Shown here one piece after another: positions 52,879-62,077 of a DNA stretch of 64,000 nt. Under the pieces are notes generated by a model. The model ran no database searches and had not been told where the DNA came from. It saw nothing but the letters and a program-made list of their open reading frames with translations. Source of the DNA: Terrabacter sp. Root181 (GTDB taxonomy: Bacteria > Actinomycetota > Actinomycetes > Actinomycetales > Dermatophilaceae); assembly GCF_001428505.1 (NCBI RefSeq), contig NZ_LMHU01000009.1:204297-268296 (forward strand), in the 5' to 3' direction. The translations under genes and the position numbers were made by a program. The number at the start of each line of letters is the position of its first letter. Within the stretch, counting starts at the first letter, position 1.

Positions 52879-53127
52879 ACCAGCACTGAGCGCCGCCAGA
52901 CGTCTCGATCGCTTCAGCACCGGCCCGGCCAAGCGGTCGCACGCCAGCGACCCGGGGCGGCGAGCCACCTGCGCTCGGCGGCACGATCGGGCGAGCGTAG
53001 CCGTCCTCAGTGCGGCATGATCGGATGTCGCGACGGCCGGCTTGGACGCGGACGGTCCGGTATCGGGAGGGGAGCCTCGTGGACGCGTATCAACCGTGGT
53101 CGCTCGCGCAGCGTCTAGGTTCTGTGC

Positions 53128-53865
53128 ATGTCCAGGGAGAAGTGGGGTCCAGTCCGTAGCCTCATGTTTGCCGTGTCCCTGGTCGTCCTCGGCTGCATCG
53201 TCGTCGCCTGCTTTGCGTTCGTGATGTACCTGAACTCCGGCCCGAAGAAGCACCTAGGGGCCTCGGACCTCACGCCGCGTCCAGTGACGTGCGGAGCGCC
53301 CCGTGCGCTGCCGACTGACCACCCGACCTTCACGGCCGCGCCGCCCGGGAGCGCCGCACAAGGCAGCACATGGGACGTCTCGCTATCGACGACGTGCGGC
53401 GACGTCCGCATCTCCTTGGATGGACGCGCCGCCCCACGCAGTGTCGCGTCATTCGTGATGCTTGCCCGAGCCGGGTACTGGGGGGACAGCGTGTGTCGCC
53501 GGTTGACGACACTGCGGGCTCCAACGCACTTTCTGCAGTGCGGCGACCCGTCCGGCCGCGGCACGGCGGATCCCGGGTTCTCCCTGCCTCTGGAGAACGT
53601 CCCCCAGGACCGCACCTACCATCTCGGAGACGTCGGGCTGGCCCGCGGCGATCGCGCGGCCGCGACAGCCGGCGAGTTCTTCATCGTGCATGACACGTTC
53701 CAGGTCCCACCGGGAGGCCAGCTGTACTCCGTCGTGGGACATGTCTCCTATGGGCTCGAGGTGGTCGACTTCATCGCCCACCGAGGTGGCAAAGACCAAC
53801 GGCCGGACGGGCCGCCGCTGCAGCCGGTCAGCGTTCTCGGCGTCGCTGCGCGACCGATTCTGTGA
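53128..53865 (+). CDS. Membrane-anchored cyclophilin-type peptidyl-prolyl isomerase
   Basis: 245 residues from ATG 53128, with TAGGTT at 53116-53121. One N-terminal transmembrane helix (FAVSLVVLGCIVVACFAFVMYL) is followed by a cyclophilin domain: DVSLSTTCGDVRISLDGRAAPRSVASFVMLARAGYWGDSVCRRL, FLQCGDPSGRGTADPGFSLPLE, LARGDRAAATAGEFFIVHDT and YSVVGHVSYGLEVVDFI. The canonical FQGGDPTG is LQCGDPSG. An extracytoplasmic foldase is likely. Codon use is looser in GC than neighbours, consistent with the island. Confidence 0.87.
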   Translation: MSREKWGPVRSLMFAVSLVVLGCIVVACFAFVMYLNSGPKKHLGASDLTPRPVTCGAPRALPTDHPTFTAAPPGSAAQGSTWDVSLSTTCGDVRISLDGRAAPRSVASFVMLARAGYWGDSVCRRLTTLRAPTHFLQCGDPSGRGTADPGFSLPLENVPQDRTYHLGDVGLARGDRAAATAGEFFIVHDTFQVPPGGQLYSVVGHVSYGLEVVDFIAHRGGKDQRPDGPPLQPVSVLGVAARPIL

Positions 53866-54215
53866 CGACTGAAGCGGCGGCGCGTTCGAACGCAGCGACG
53901 GAGACGCCGCGCGAACCGAACTAGCCCTCATCAGCAGATCCAGACGCTCACGAACGCCCTCGAACGCCCTCGAACACTGCCGGCCTCCCCCAGTCCGCCT
54001 GCCCAGGTCAGACTCAAGGTCGGATCGGAGGCTTAGCCCGGCTGGTGGTGCGCGGCGCCGGGAGTGCGCCAAGCGAAGGTAGATGGACATAGATGGTCAC
54101 CCGGAGGCAATCCGCCGCCGAGCGGAGCCCCGCCGGGCTGGCAGCGTCCTACTCAATGAGGCAGTTCAAGCCTCTGACCAGCAGAAACGCCCCCGGCAGA
54201 AGCCGGGGGCGTTGC
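53866..54215. other. Intergenic right flank with tRNA terminator and duplicated segment
   Basis: No gene seen. The part 54060-54215 is the partner of 50134-50290. A 12-bp-stem hairpin (54186-54213) reads on the minus strand into TTTCTGC and should terminate tRNA-Thr. A run CGAACGCCCTCGAACGCC repeats near 53950. Confidence 0.7.
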
Positions 54216-54292
54216 TGGAGCCGCTTATCGGAATCGAACCGATGACCTATTCATTACGAGTGAATCGCTCTGGCCGACTGAGCTAAAGCGGC
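54216..54292 (-). tRNA. tRNA-Thr (anticodon CGT)
   Basis: 77 bases including an encoded 3' CCA. The acceptor stem GCCGCTT/AAGCGGC, a D arm with AGCTCAGTCGG, an anticodon stem ATTCA/TGAAT with loop CTCGTAA (anticodon CGT) and the T arm GGTTCGATTCC are all paired. It decodes ACG. Its 3' 45 bases are repeated at 50291-50335. Confidence 0.97.
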
Positions 54293-54540
54293 TGGTCGTG
54301 AGGGCCGCGACGAGTGCGACCGGACACGGAGGTTGAGTATACGCACGACCCCTGCCGGAGAAAAATCGCGCCCCGGCCACCCCGGCAGGGCCGGTCCGGA
54401 CGCCGCCGAAGCACCCTGCCGGCGCCTGGGAATGCCGCGCCGACCGCCGCGACTTGTCCTTGGGGAGACCGCGAGACCGGGCGCCCGCGCGACCTGCTCA
54501 CCACCCAGCCCACGACCGGCACGACCCAGGAGGACCACGG

Positions 54541-55500
54541 ATGACCGACACGACCCAGACGACGACCCCGACGATGCGCGCCACGACCTACGAAACCTAC
54601 GGCGGCCCCGAGGTGCTGGCCCTCACGGAGCAGCCGCAGCCCAAGGTCGGCCCCGGCGAGGTGCTCGTGCGCGTCCGTTCGGCGTCGGTCAACCCGGTCG
54701 ACTGGAAGCTCATGTCGGGCGGCCTCGACGCCGTCATGGACGTCCGGTTCCCGGTGGTCCCGGGCTGGGACGTGTCCGGGGTCGTCGAGGCCGTCGGCTA
54801 CGACACCCCCGAGTTCGCCCCCGGCGACGAGGTGCTTGCCTACGCCCGCAAGGACTACGTCCACGGCGGCACGTTCGCCGAGCTCGTCAGCGTGCCGGTG
54901 CGAGCCGTCGCCGCCAAGCCCGCGTCGATGTCGTGGGACGAGGCCGCCGGCCTGCCCCTCGCCGGCCTCACCGCCCTACGTCTGCTCACCCGCCTCGAGG
55001 TCGGCGAGGGCGACACCGTGCTCGTGCACGCCGCCGCCGGTGGAGTCGGCTCGCTCGCGGTGCAGATCGCCCGGTCGCTCGGCGCCCGGGTCATCGGCAC
55101 GGCCTCGGAGCGCAACCACGATCGCCTGCGCGAGCTCGGGGCCGAGCCGGTGGCCTACGGCGACGGTGTGGTCGAGCGCGTCAAGGCGCTCGCTCCGGAG
55201 GGTGTCGACGCCGTCGCGGACTTCGTGGGCGGTGTCCTCGACGTGACGACCGCCGTGCTCGCCGAGGGCGGTCGTCACGCGTCGATCGCCGACGGGTCGG
55301 TCGCCGGGGCCGGTGGGCACTACGTCTGGGTGCGCCCGGACGGCTCCGAGCTCACCCGCCTGACCGAGCTGGTCGAGCGGGGCGATCTGTCGGTGCCGAT
55401 CGCGCGCGCCTTCGCGTTGGAGGAGCTGGCGGACGCGTTCCGGCTCAACCAGGAGGGGCACACGGCGGGCAAGATCGTCGTCCGGGTCTCGATTGACTGA
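54541..55500 (+). CDS. NADP-dependent MDR oxidoreductase (quinone-reductase-like)
   Basis: 319 residues from ATG 54541, with GGAGGA 7 bases upstream. PGEVLVRVRSASVNPVDWKLMSGG, PVVPGWDVSGVVEAVG and the nucleotide loop VHAAAGGVGSLAVQIARSLGARVIGTA identify the zinc-less quinone oxidoreductase branch of the MDR family. The C-terminus has AFALEELADAFRLNQEGHTAGKIVV. The natural substrate is unknown. It converges on the TAP hydrolases. Confidence 0.92.
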   Translation: MTDTTQTTTPTMRATTYETYGGPEVLALTEQPQPKVGPGEVLVRVRSASVNPVDWKLMSGGLDAVMDVRFPVVPGWDVSGVVEAVGYDTPEFAPGDEVLAYARKDYVHGGTFAELVSVPVRAVAAKPASMSWDEAAGLPLAGLTALRLLTRLEVGEGDTVLVHAAAGGVGSLAVQIARSLGARVIGTASERNHDRLRELGAEPVAYGDGVVERVKALAPEGVDAVADFVGGVLDVTTAVLAEGGRHASIADGSVAGAGGHYVWVRPDGSELTRLTELVERGDLSVPIARAFALEELADAFRLNQEGHTAGKIVVRVSID

Positions 55501-55533
55501 CCGGGCCGAGCCCTACCGGCGCGGACGAGCCCT

Positions 55534-55595
55534 ACCGGGCGGACCAGCCCACCGGGCGGACCAGCCCACCGGGCGGACCAGCCCACCGGGCGGAC
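55534..55595. repeat. 17-bp tandem repeat after the MDR gene
   Basis: Three exact units ACCGGGCGGACCAGCCC starting at 55534, 55551 and 55568, plus a partial fourth to 55595. Confidence 0.95.
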
Positions 55596-55632
55596 GCGCG
55601 TCGCCGGCCACCCGACATACGCCCTCGCCACC

Positions 55633-55672
55633 GTCGAACGGGCACCTTCCATCGGCAAGGTGCCCCCTCGAC
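55633..55672. terminator. Hairpin terminator between convergent genes
   Basis: GTCGA, GGGCACCTT, an 8-base loop, AAGGTGCCC and TCGAC give a long stem with a small internal loop, between the MDR gene (+) and third TAP hydrolase (-). Confidence 0.7.
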
Positions 55673-55686
55673 GCGCGTGGGGCCGT

Positions 55687-57402
55687 TCAGGCGTCGCAGA
55701 GCTCGCCGTTGCGTGGCGCGAGTCCCCGCGCGAGGTAGTCGTCGACGATCGCGTCGGCGCAGTCGTTGCCGTTGGCGTAGACCCCGTGGCCGTCCGCGTC
55801 GACGAGCACGAAGCGCGACCCGAAGATGCCACGTCCCATCTCTCGGGTGCCGTCCGGCGGCGTGGTGAGGTCACGCTCGTTGGCGAGGACGAGGACCGGC
55901 GAGGTGGCATCCACGGTGAGGATGAGGTTGGTCCGCTGGGTGCCCACCCAGCCGTCGCAGGAGTCCGTCACCACTCCGTAGAGATGGGCGTAGACCGGAT
56001 GGTCGACGAGGACGGAGCGGCTCGGCTCCATCTCCGAGGTCGCGTCCAGCGGCCAGTCCGCGCAGTGGATCGGCAGGTGGCTCGCCTCGTAGCCACCGAC
56101 GTACGAGCCGTCGTCGTCGCGCATGACCGCGTCCATCGCGGTCCACACGAGGTCGGTGCCGTCACCGTCCTCGAGCGCGACGTGCAGGGCGTCGTCGACG
56201 TCCTCCCACGAGTCCTCGTAGAGGAGCACGGCGTTGATCGCCGTCACGGCCCAGCCCTCGGTGAGCAGCGGGATGCCCTCGGCGTCGCTGGTGAGCGGCT
56301 TGCGGTCGAGCCGGTCGAGGAAGGTGAGCAGCCGGGTCCGGGCGGCGTCGACGTCGTCGCCGAGGGCACAGTCGCCCTGGTCGACGCAGTCCTCCAGGAA
56401 GGCGTCGAGGCCCTCCTCCACCGTCGCTGCCTCGCCCTCGGCCCAGCCGTCGACGTCGTCCTGCGTCGCCGAGTCCATCGCGACGTAGTCGGGCGAGACG
56501 GCAGAGTCGATGACCATGAGCCCGATCCGGTCGGGGAACTGCGCCCCGTAGAGCGCCCCGATGAGCGTGCCGTAGCTGATCCCGTAGTAGTTGAGGTGGG
56601 CGTCCCCCACGGCGTCACGCATGATGTCGAGGTCGCGAGCCACCTGCTCGGAGCCCATGTTGCGCGCGAGCGCACCGCCTCGCGCCAGGCAGCCGTCGAG
56701 GCGCGCGGTCCGCGACGACACTGCGGCGGCCTTCTCCGCCTTCGTGTCGGGCGTGGGGTCGGCGGCATACATCGCGTCGAGGTCCCTCCCCCGCAGGCAC
56801 GCGAAGCCACCCGACTCGCCGATGCCCCGCGGGTCGAAGCCGACGACGTCCCACACCTCGCGGACGTCGTCGGAGAAGAAGTCACGGGCCTCCATCGCGA
56901 ACTCGAGGCCCGAGGCACCGGGTCCGCCCGGGTTGACGAAGAGCGTCCCCTTGCGCGCCTTGGAGTTCGCGGCCGGCACCTTGCGCAGGGCGATCTCGAC
57001 CGTCTCGGCCCGCGGCGCGAGGTAGTCGACGGGGACCCGCACCGTGCCGCACCGGTCGGCGTCCGAGCCCCTGCCGTCACCGGTGTCGTCGCACGGACGC
57101 CAGCTGATCGCCTGGTCATAGAAGACGTCCAGCCCCTGGGCCGGCTTCGAGGTCGGCGTACCGAGCTCCACCCGGTCGCGCGGCGCCGCCTCGCCGTCCG
57201 TCGCGGCGGCGTCGTCGTCCGGCCCCGACGAACCCGACGGCCCCGATGAATCCGACGAACCCGGGTCGGGTGCGCCCTCGGTCACCGCCGTGACCGAACC
57301 GCCGGACGAGCCGGCACCGGGCGCGTAGGAGGGACTGCTGGCGAGCAGGAGGAGTGTCGCGAGGACCGCGACGGAGACGAGGGGCGCGAGCAGTCTGCTC
57401 AG
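55687..57402 (-). CDS. TAP-family alpha/beta hydrolase, secreted copy
   Basis: About 571 residues. The start is uncertain: a CTG at 57402 overlaps the upstream stop (CTGA) and gives a good signal peptide (SRLLAPLVSVAVLATLLLLASSPSYA), while an in-frame GTG at 57468 would overlap by about 70 bp. The nucleophile elbow is GISYGTLIG, the oxyanion strand LFVNPGGPGASGLEF, the acid region LVLANERDLTTP and the His DADGHGVYA. A Ser/Asp-rich spacer follows the signal. Relatives are secreted tripeptidyl aminopeptidases or esterases of Streptomyces. Confidence 0.87.
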   Translation of the reverse strand: MSRLLAPLVSVAVLATLLLLASSPSYAPGAGSSGGSVTAVTEGAPDPGSSDSSGPSGSSGPDDDAAATDGEAAPRDRVELGTPTSKPAQGLDVFYDQAISWRPCDDTGDGRGSDADRCGTVRVPVDYLAPRAETVEIALRKVPAANSKARKGTLFVNPGGPGASGLEFAMEARDFFSDDVREVWDVVGFDPRGIGESGGFACLRGRDLDAMYAADPTPDTKAEKAAAVSSRTARLDGCLARGGALARNMGSEQVARDLDIMRDAVGDAHLNYYGISYGTLIGALYGAQFPDRIGLMVIDSAVSPDYVAMDSATQDDVDGWAEGEAATVEEGLDAFLEDCVDQGDCALGDDVDAARTRLLTFLDRLDRKPLTSDAEGIPLLTEGWAVTAINAVLLYEDSWEDVDDALHVALEDGDGTDLVWTAMDAVMRDDDGSYVGGYEASHLPIHCADWPLDATSEMEPSRSVLVDHPVYAHLYGVVTDSCDGWVGTQRTNLILTVDATSPVLVLANERDLTTPPDGTREMGRGIFGSRFVLVDADGHGVYANGNDCADAIVDDYLARGLAPRNGELCDA

Positions 57403-59180
57403 CAGGTCGTGCCGTCGGCCGGCGCCGTTCCCCTGAGCAGGTACCCGTCCACGGCGGAGTCCACACACGGGTTGCCAGCGTAGTAGGTGCCGTGCCCGTC
57501 GTGGTCCGAAGTGAGCAGAATGCCCGACGCGAGGTCCTTGGCGAGCTGCTTCGTGCCGCCGATGGGTGTCGCGGGGTCGCGTTCGTTGCCGATGACGAGG
57601 ATCGGGTCGGCACCGACCGCGAGCGTCGTGCCCTTGGGGGTGCGACCGGCCGTGGGCCACGTGCGGCAGTTGTCGTAGAGCTCACCGGTCATCCGGGCCC
57701 AGAGCGGGTGCGCCGCCTTGGCCTTCTTCTGCTCGGCGGCCAGGGACGGGTCGGCCGTGGACCGCGGCCAGTCCGCGCACCGCACCGGGATCATCGCCTG
57801 GAGGTAGGTGCTCGGCGCGTAGTCACCGGTGATGCCGCGCTCGACGACCGACATGCCCTTGGCGAGGAGGATGTCGCCCTTGCCGGTGAACGCCTGGGCG
57901 AGTCCCTTGTTGAGCGTCGGCCACGACTGGTCGGAGTAGAGGCACATGAAGATCGAGAAGCCGACCCACCCCTCGCCGATCCGGGTCAGACCGGGCTTGT
58001 TCGTCGTCAGGCCGTTCTTCTCGACGTTGTCGAGCAGGTCGACGATCTTCTGGCGGGCGCCGGCCTTGTCGCTGCCGAGCGCACAGTCCGGCCGGGCGAC
58101 GCACCAGTCGATGAAGGCGTCGATCGAGGACTCGAAGCCCTGGATGTCGTAGGTCATCTCCTGCTGCTCGGTCTGGTTCGGCGACATCGCCGAGTCGAGC
58201 ACCATCCGCCCGACCTTCTTCGGGAAGGTGTCGGCGTAGACGGCGCCGAGGAACGTGCCGTAGGAGCCGCCGAAGAAGTTGAGCTTCTCGTCGCCGAGGA
58301 GCACCCGCATGACGTCCATGTCGCGGGCGACCTCGGTCGTGCTCATGTGCATCGCGCGGTCACCACCGCGTGCCGCGCAGCGCTTCGTCACGCCGTCGAC
58401 GTCGGCGAGCAGCGTCGAGCGCTCGGCCGCCGAGTCGGGCGTCGGGTCGGCGCTGAAGAGCTCGTCCATGTCGGAGTCCGCCAGGCACCGCACGGGGCTC
58501 GAGGCCCCGATCCCGCGCGGGTCGAAACCGACGACGTCGTACGCCTCCCGCACCGCCGGTGAGAAGACGAACGAGGAGTACTGGGCGTACTCGACCCCGG
58601 ACCCACCGGGGCCGCCGGGGTTGATGACGAGCGAGCCGATGCGCTCGGAGGGCTTGGTCGCCGGGGCCTTGCGCAGCGCGAGGGTGAAGCGGTCGCCGGT
58701 CGGCTTCGCGTAGTCGACGGGCACCTCCATCGTGGTGCACCGGTGCTTGGCGTTGTCGGCGCAGGGTGACCAGTCGAGCTGCTGGGTGTAGAAGGGCGCG
58801 AGCGCGGCCGGGTAGTCCCGCGACAGCGCCGCGCCCGGCGACGGCTGGACCGACGGCGGGCTCGGCGTCACCGAGCCGGACGGGAAGACGGTGGGTCGAG
58901 GCACGGCGACGCTCGGCGGGTTGCCGATGCGCCACGCGGCGAGGACGACGACCGCGACCACGGCGACCACGGCGACGGCCGCGAGCACGGGGCGCAGCGG
59001 CGAACGCCCGGGCCTGCCCGGCCCGGACAGGCCGGACACGCCGGACACGCCGGACCCACCGCTCCCGACCGGCGCGCCCCCGCCGGCACCCGCTGAGGGC
59101 GCCGGGTAGGAGGGCGGCAGGGCGGCATACCCGCTCGGAGCGTCGGGAAGGTCGTCGGGACGCGGGTCCTCGTTCAGCAC
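57399..59180 (-). CDS. TAP-family alpha/beta hydrolase, membrane-anchored copy
   Basis: 593 residues from GTG 59180, overlapping the previous gene by 7 bp. A Pro/Gly/Ser cytoplasmic leader of about 60 residues precedes a transmembrane helix (VLAAVAVVAVVAVVVLAAW). The hydrolase has LVINPGGPGGSGVEY, VVGFDPRGIGASSPVRC, GGSYGTFLGAVYAD (Ser), ILVIGNERDPATP (Asp) and SDHDGHGTYY (His), and the C-terminal cysteines typical of TAP-like proteins. The cytoplasmic leader is unlike its two neighbours. Confidence 0.9.
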   Translation of the reverse strand: MLNEDPRPDDLPDAPSGYAALPPSYPAPSAGAGGGAPVGSGGSGVSGVSGLSGPGRPGRSPLRPVLAAVAVVAVVAVVVLAAWRIGNPPSVAVPRPTVFPSGSVTPSPPSVQPSPGAALSRDYPAALAPFYTQQLDWSPCADNAKHRCTTMEVPVDYAKPTGDRFTLALRKAPATKPSERIGSLVINPGGPGGSGVEYAQYSSFVFSPAVREAYDVVGFDPRGIGASSPVRCLADSDMDELFSADPTPDSAAERSTLLADVDGVTKRCAARGGDRAMHMSTTEVARDMDVMRVLLGDEKLNFFGGSYGTFLGAVYADTFPKKVGRMVLDSAMSPNQTEQQEMTYDIQGFESSIDAFIDWCVARPDCALGSDKAGARQKIVDLLDNVEKNGLTTNKPGLTRIGEGWVGFSIFMCLYSDQSWPTLNKGLAQAFTGKGDILLAKGMSVVERGITGDYAPSTYLQAMIPVRCADWPRSTADPSLAAEQKKAKAAHPLWARMTGELYDNCRTWPTAGRTPKGTTLAVGADPILVIGNERDPATPIGGTKQLAKDLASGILLTSDHDGHGTYYAGNPCVDSAVDGYLLRGTAPADGTTC

Positions 59181-60727
59181 TTGAGTCCGTCCTTGGGCAC
59201 GCGCCCCTGCACGTAGTAGGCGTCGATGGCGCTGTCGACACACGTGTTGCTCCGGCCGTAGGCCGTGTGGCCGTCACCGTCGTAGGACACGAGCACGGCG
59301 TTGTCGAGCTGGTCGCGCAGCCGCACCGACCACTCGTAGATCGTCGCGGGGTCACGCGTCGTGCCGACGACGACGATGGGGTCGCTGCCGGGCGCCGTGA
59401 CCTTGTGGGGGCCGACGGCGGACTTCTCCGGCCACACGCCGCAGGGCAGGGCGCCCCACGCGAGGTTGGCGCCCCAGGTCGGCGCCTTCGCGGAGAAGTC
59501 CGTGGCATACGTCTCGTAGGCGGACAGGTCGGGGCTGTCGGGCCGGTCGAGGCAGTTGACGGCGTAGATCGACTCCATCAGGTTGCCGTCGTAGCCACCC
59601 CCGGGGCGCCGGTCGGCGTAGGCGTCGGCCAGCTGCATGAGGCTCTGGCCGTTGCCGGCCTTCGCCTCCTTGAGGGCGTCGGTGAGGATGCCCCAGGCGC
59701 CCTGGTCGTAGAGCGCGACGGCCACCCCGAGCCGGGCCCAGCCCTCGGTGAGCAGCGGCGCGCTCGGGTCGCCCGTGGGCAGCGGCTGGCGGTCGACCTC
59801 GCGGAAGAGGTCGTCGAGGCCCTTGAGCGCCGCCTCGGGGGTGTCGCCGAGGGGACAGTCCTCGGTGACGCAGTCCTCGATGAAGGCCTGGGTCGCGATC
59901 TGGAAGCCGCGGGCCTGGCCCTCGCCGAGCTCGGCGCTCGTCAGGTCGGGGGGCACGACCCCGTCGAGGACGACCCGGCCGACCCGCTGCGGGAAGAGGT
60001 CGGCGTAGCTGGAGCCGAGGAACGTGCCGTAGGACTTGCCCAGGTAGTTCAGCTGGGGGTCGCCGACGGCGGCCCGGAGGATGTCCATGTCGCGCGCCGC
60101 GTCGGCGGTCGAGAGGTGCTTGACGAGCTCGGGGTTGTCCTTCTGGCACCCGTCGGCCATGGCCTTGGCCTGCGTCAGCAGGGCCTGCTCCTCGGCCGCG
60201 TCGTCGGGCGTGGGGTCGGCGGAGAGGAAACGGTCGAGGGCCTTGTCGTCGAGGCAGTCGACGGGGTCGGAGCTCGCGACGCCGCGCGGGTCGAAGCCGA
60301 CGAGGTCGTAGTAGCGCCGGACCTCCGGCCCGCCGATGGTCTCGGCGCCGCCGCGGACGTAGTCGATGCCGGACGCCCCGGGACCGCCGGGGTTGACGAG
60401 GAGCGAGCCGAGACGCCTGGCCTGGTCGCGGGCCTTGACGCGCGCGACCTTGATCGTCAGGTCGTTCGACGGGTCGGGGTGGGCGTGGTCGAGCGGGACC
60501 CGGAGGTCGGCGCACTCGAGGCTGCCGCACTTCTTCCAGTCGAGCTTCTGCGAGTAGTAGGAGGCGAGCGCCTCGGTGGGCGCCGCCGTGGCCGCCGGGA
60601 GCCCCGTCTTCGAGGCGGGGCCGATCGGCGGCTCGCTCGTCGTGCAGGCCGCTGCTGCCAGCACCAGCGCCAGGGTCGCCGCGGCGGCGGTGAGGGCGCG
60701 GGAGATGGCGGCAGGGCGTGTCGTCAT
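59174..60727 (-). CDS. TAP-family alpha/beta hydrolase, lipoprotein copy
   Basis: 517 residues. The signal peptide MTTRPAAISRALTAAAATLALVLAAAACTT carries a lipobox (LAAAC variant) with a modifiable Cys at about residue 28. SLLVNPGGPGASGIDYV, DLVGFDPRGVASSDPVDC, GKSYGTFLGSSYADLFP (Ser), IVVVGTTRDPATIYEW (Asp) and DGDGHTAYG (His) give a full triad. The three tandem paralogues share this layout but differ in how they are held at the cell surface. In other Actinobacteria TAP-like genes also sit beside holB and tmk. Substrates are probably peptides. Confidence 0.92.
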   Translation of the reverse strand: MTTRPAAISRALTAAAATLALVLAAAACTTSEPPIGPASKTGLPAATAAPTEALASYYSQKLDWKKCGSLECADLRVPLDHAHPDPSNDLTIKVARVKARDQARRLGSLLVNPGGPGASGIDYVRGGAETIGGPEVRRYYDLVGFDPRGVASSDPVDCLDDKALDRFLSADPTPDDAAEEQALLTQAKAMADGCQKDNPELVKHLSTADAARDMDILRAAVGDPQLNYLGKSYGTFLGSSYADLFPQRVGRVVLDGVVPPDLTSAELGEGQARGFQIATQAFIEDCVTEDCPLGDTPEAALKGLDDLFREVDRQPLPTGDPSAPLLTEGWARLGVAVALYDQGAWGILTDALKEAKAGNGQSLMQLADAYADRRPGGGYDGNLMESIYAVNCLDRPDSPDLSAYETYATDFSAKAPTWGANLAWGALPCGVWPEKSAVGPHKVTAPGSDPIVVVGTTRDPATIYEWSVRLRDQLDNAVLVSYDGDGHTAYGRSNTCVDSAIDAYYVQGRVPKDGLKC

Positions 60728-60916
60728 GCCCGAAACCGTAACCGGTCGACCTGTCGGGAGCCGCCTCCGAGCTGCGGACGTGACCGCATCGAGGCCGTAT
60801 GCCGGGTCGCGCGGGCTGCCCGTCGCGCCGGCTGTCGCACGCGCCGGGGCCCGGACCCGTCGAGGCTGCCCGTTTCGTGCATGAACAACCTCACACGGCG
60901 GCGCCCGCGAGGGATG

Positions 60917-62077
60917 TCAGATGCCGAGGTCGCGTGGCACCCGCAGCTGCAGGGCCATGGCCTCGAGCGCGAGCAGGGGCGAGACGTTGGCGTTGATGCG
61001 GTCGCGGGCCTCGCTGATGGCGTCCATGGCGGCGAGCAGCTGCTCGGGACCGAAGACCCCGGCCAGTGCGCGCACCTTGTCGACGGCGTCCGGGTTGACG
61101 AGGTCGACCTCGGAGCGCAGGCGCAGCACGAGCGCGTCGCGGTAGATCGACGTGAGGTCGACGAGGGCCCGGTCGACGACGTCGCGGGCCGACCGGGTCG
61201 CGCGGGTCTTCTGCTCGCGCTCGAGCGCAGCGACCTGCGCACGGATGTGGGGCGGCTGGGTGCGCGCGCTCGGGTCGGCGCCGAGCGTCTCCATGAGGTG
61301 GGCCTTCTCGGCGGCGTCGCGCTCGGCGCTCGAGGAGGTCGACTCCTCGTCGGCGATCTGGGCCAGGTCGGCGGCTGCACCGATGGCGTCGCCGACGCCG
61401 AGGATCTTCGTCGCCATGGCGATGACGTCGCGGCGGCGGATGCGGGCCTGCTCGTCGCGAGCCAGCCGGCGCGCGAGGCCCACGTGCGACTGGGCGGCGC
61501 GGGCGGCATACAACGCCATGGCGGGGTCGACCCCGTCGCGGCGCTGCAGCAGCTCGGCGACGGCCTCGACGGGAGGGGTGCGCAGCCGCACGTGGCGCGA
61601 ACGCGAGCGGATCGTGACGATGACGTCCTCGAGGCTCGGGGCGCAGAGCATCCAGACGGTGCGCGGCGTCGGCTCCTCGAGGGCCTTGAGCAGCGCGTCG
61701 GCCGGGGCGTCGGTGTAAGCGGTGAGACGGTCGGCGTCCTCGATGATGATGATGCGCCAGCGGCCGACGGACGGTCGGAGTGCGGCCTCCTGCACGAGCG
61801 CGCGTGCCTCGGCGACCTTGATCGACAGTCCCTCGGTGGCCACGACCTTGACGTCGGCGTGGCTGCCGTCGAGGGCGGTGCGGCACTCACGGCACTGACC
61901 GCACCCGCCGTCGGGGCACTGCAGGGCCGCGGCGAACGCCCGGGCCGCGGTCGAGCGACCGGACCCGGGCGGGCCCGTGAAGAGCCAGGCGTGCGTCATC
62001 GCCGACTCGTCGCTGACGGCGCGCGACAGCGTCTCGATGGTGGGCTCCTGGCCGACGAGGTCGGCCCAGACGGTCAT
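60917..62077 (-). CDS. holB: DNA polymerase III subunit delta'
   Basis: 386 residues from ATG 62077, overlapping tmk (ATGA). The AAA fold has a P-loop GPPGSGRSTAARAFA in which the Lys is Arg, usual for the non-hydrolysing delta'. CPDGGCGQCREC is the zinc site, and IIIIEDADRLTAYTDAPADALLKALEEP holds the DEAD-like strand and sensor. It helps load the beta clamp. The C-terminal half is helical, as in the collar domain. Confidence 0.94.
   Translation of the reverse strand: MTVWADLVGQEPTIETLSRAVSDESAMTHAWLFTGPPGSGRSTAARAFAAALQCPDGGCGQCRECRTALDGSHADVKVVATEGLSIKVAEARALVQEAALRPSVGRWRIIIIEDADRLTAYTDAPADALLKALEEPTPRTVWMLCAPSLEDVIVTIRSRSRHVRLRTPPVEAVAELLQRRDGVDPAMALYAARAAQSHVGLARRLARDEQARIRRRDVIAMATKILGVGDAIGAAADLAQIADEESTSSSAERDAAEKAHLMETLGADPSARTQPPHIRAQVAALEREQKTRATRSARDVVDRALVDLTSIYRDALVLRLRSEVDLVNPDAVDKVRALAGVFGPEQLLAAMDAISEARDRINANVSPLLALEAMALQLRVPRDLGI

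Noticed and set aside
55614..55622. GACATACGCC near the MDR gene as a motif copy
   Set aside because: Mismatch in the GGC part (CGACATAC), so not counted.
61940..61990. HolB P-loop missing its Lys (GPPGSGRST)
   Set aside because: Delta' commonly lacks a functional P-loop, so this is normal for the family.
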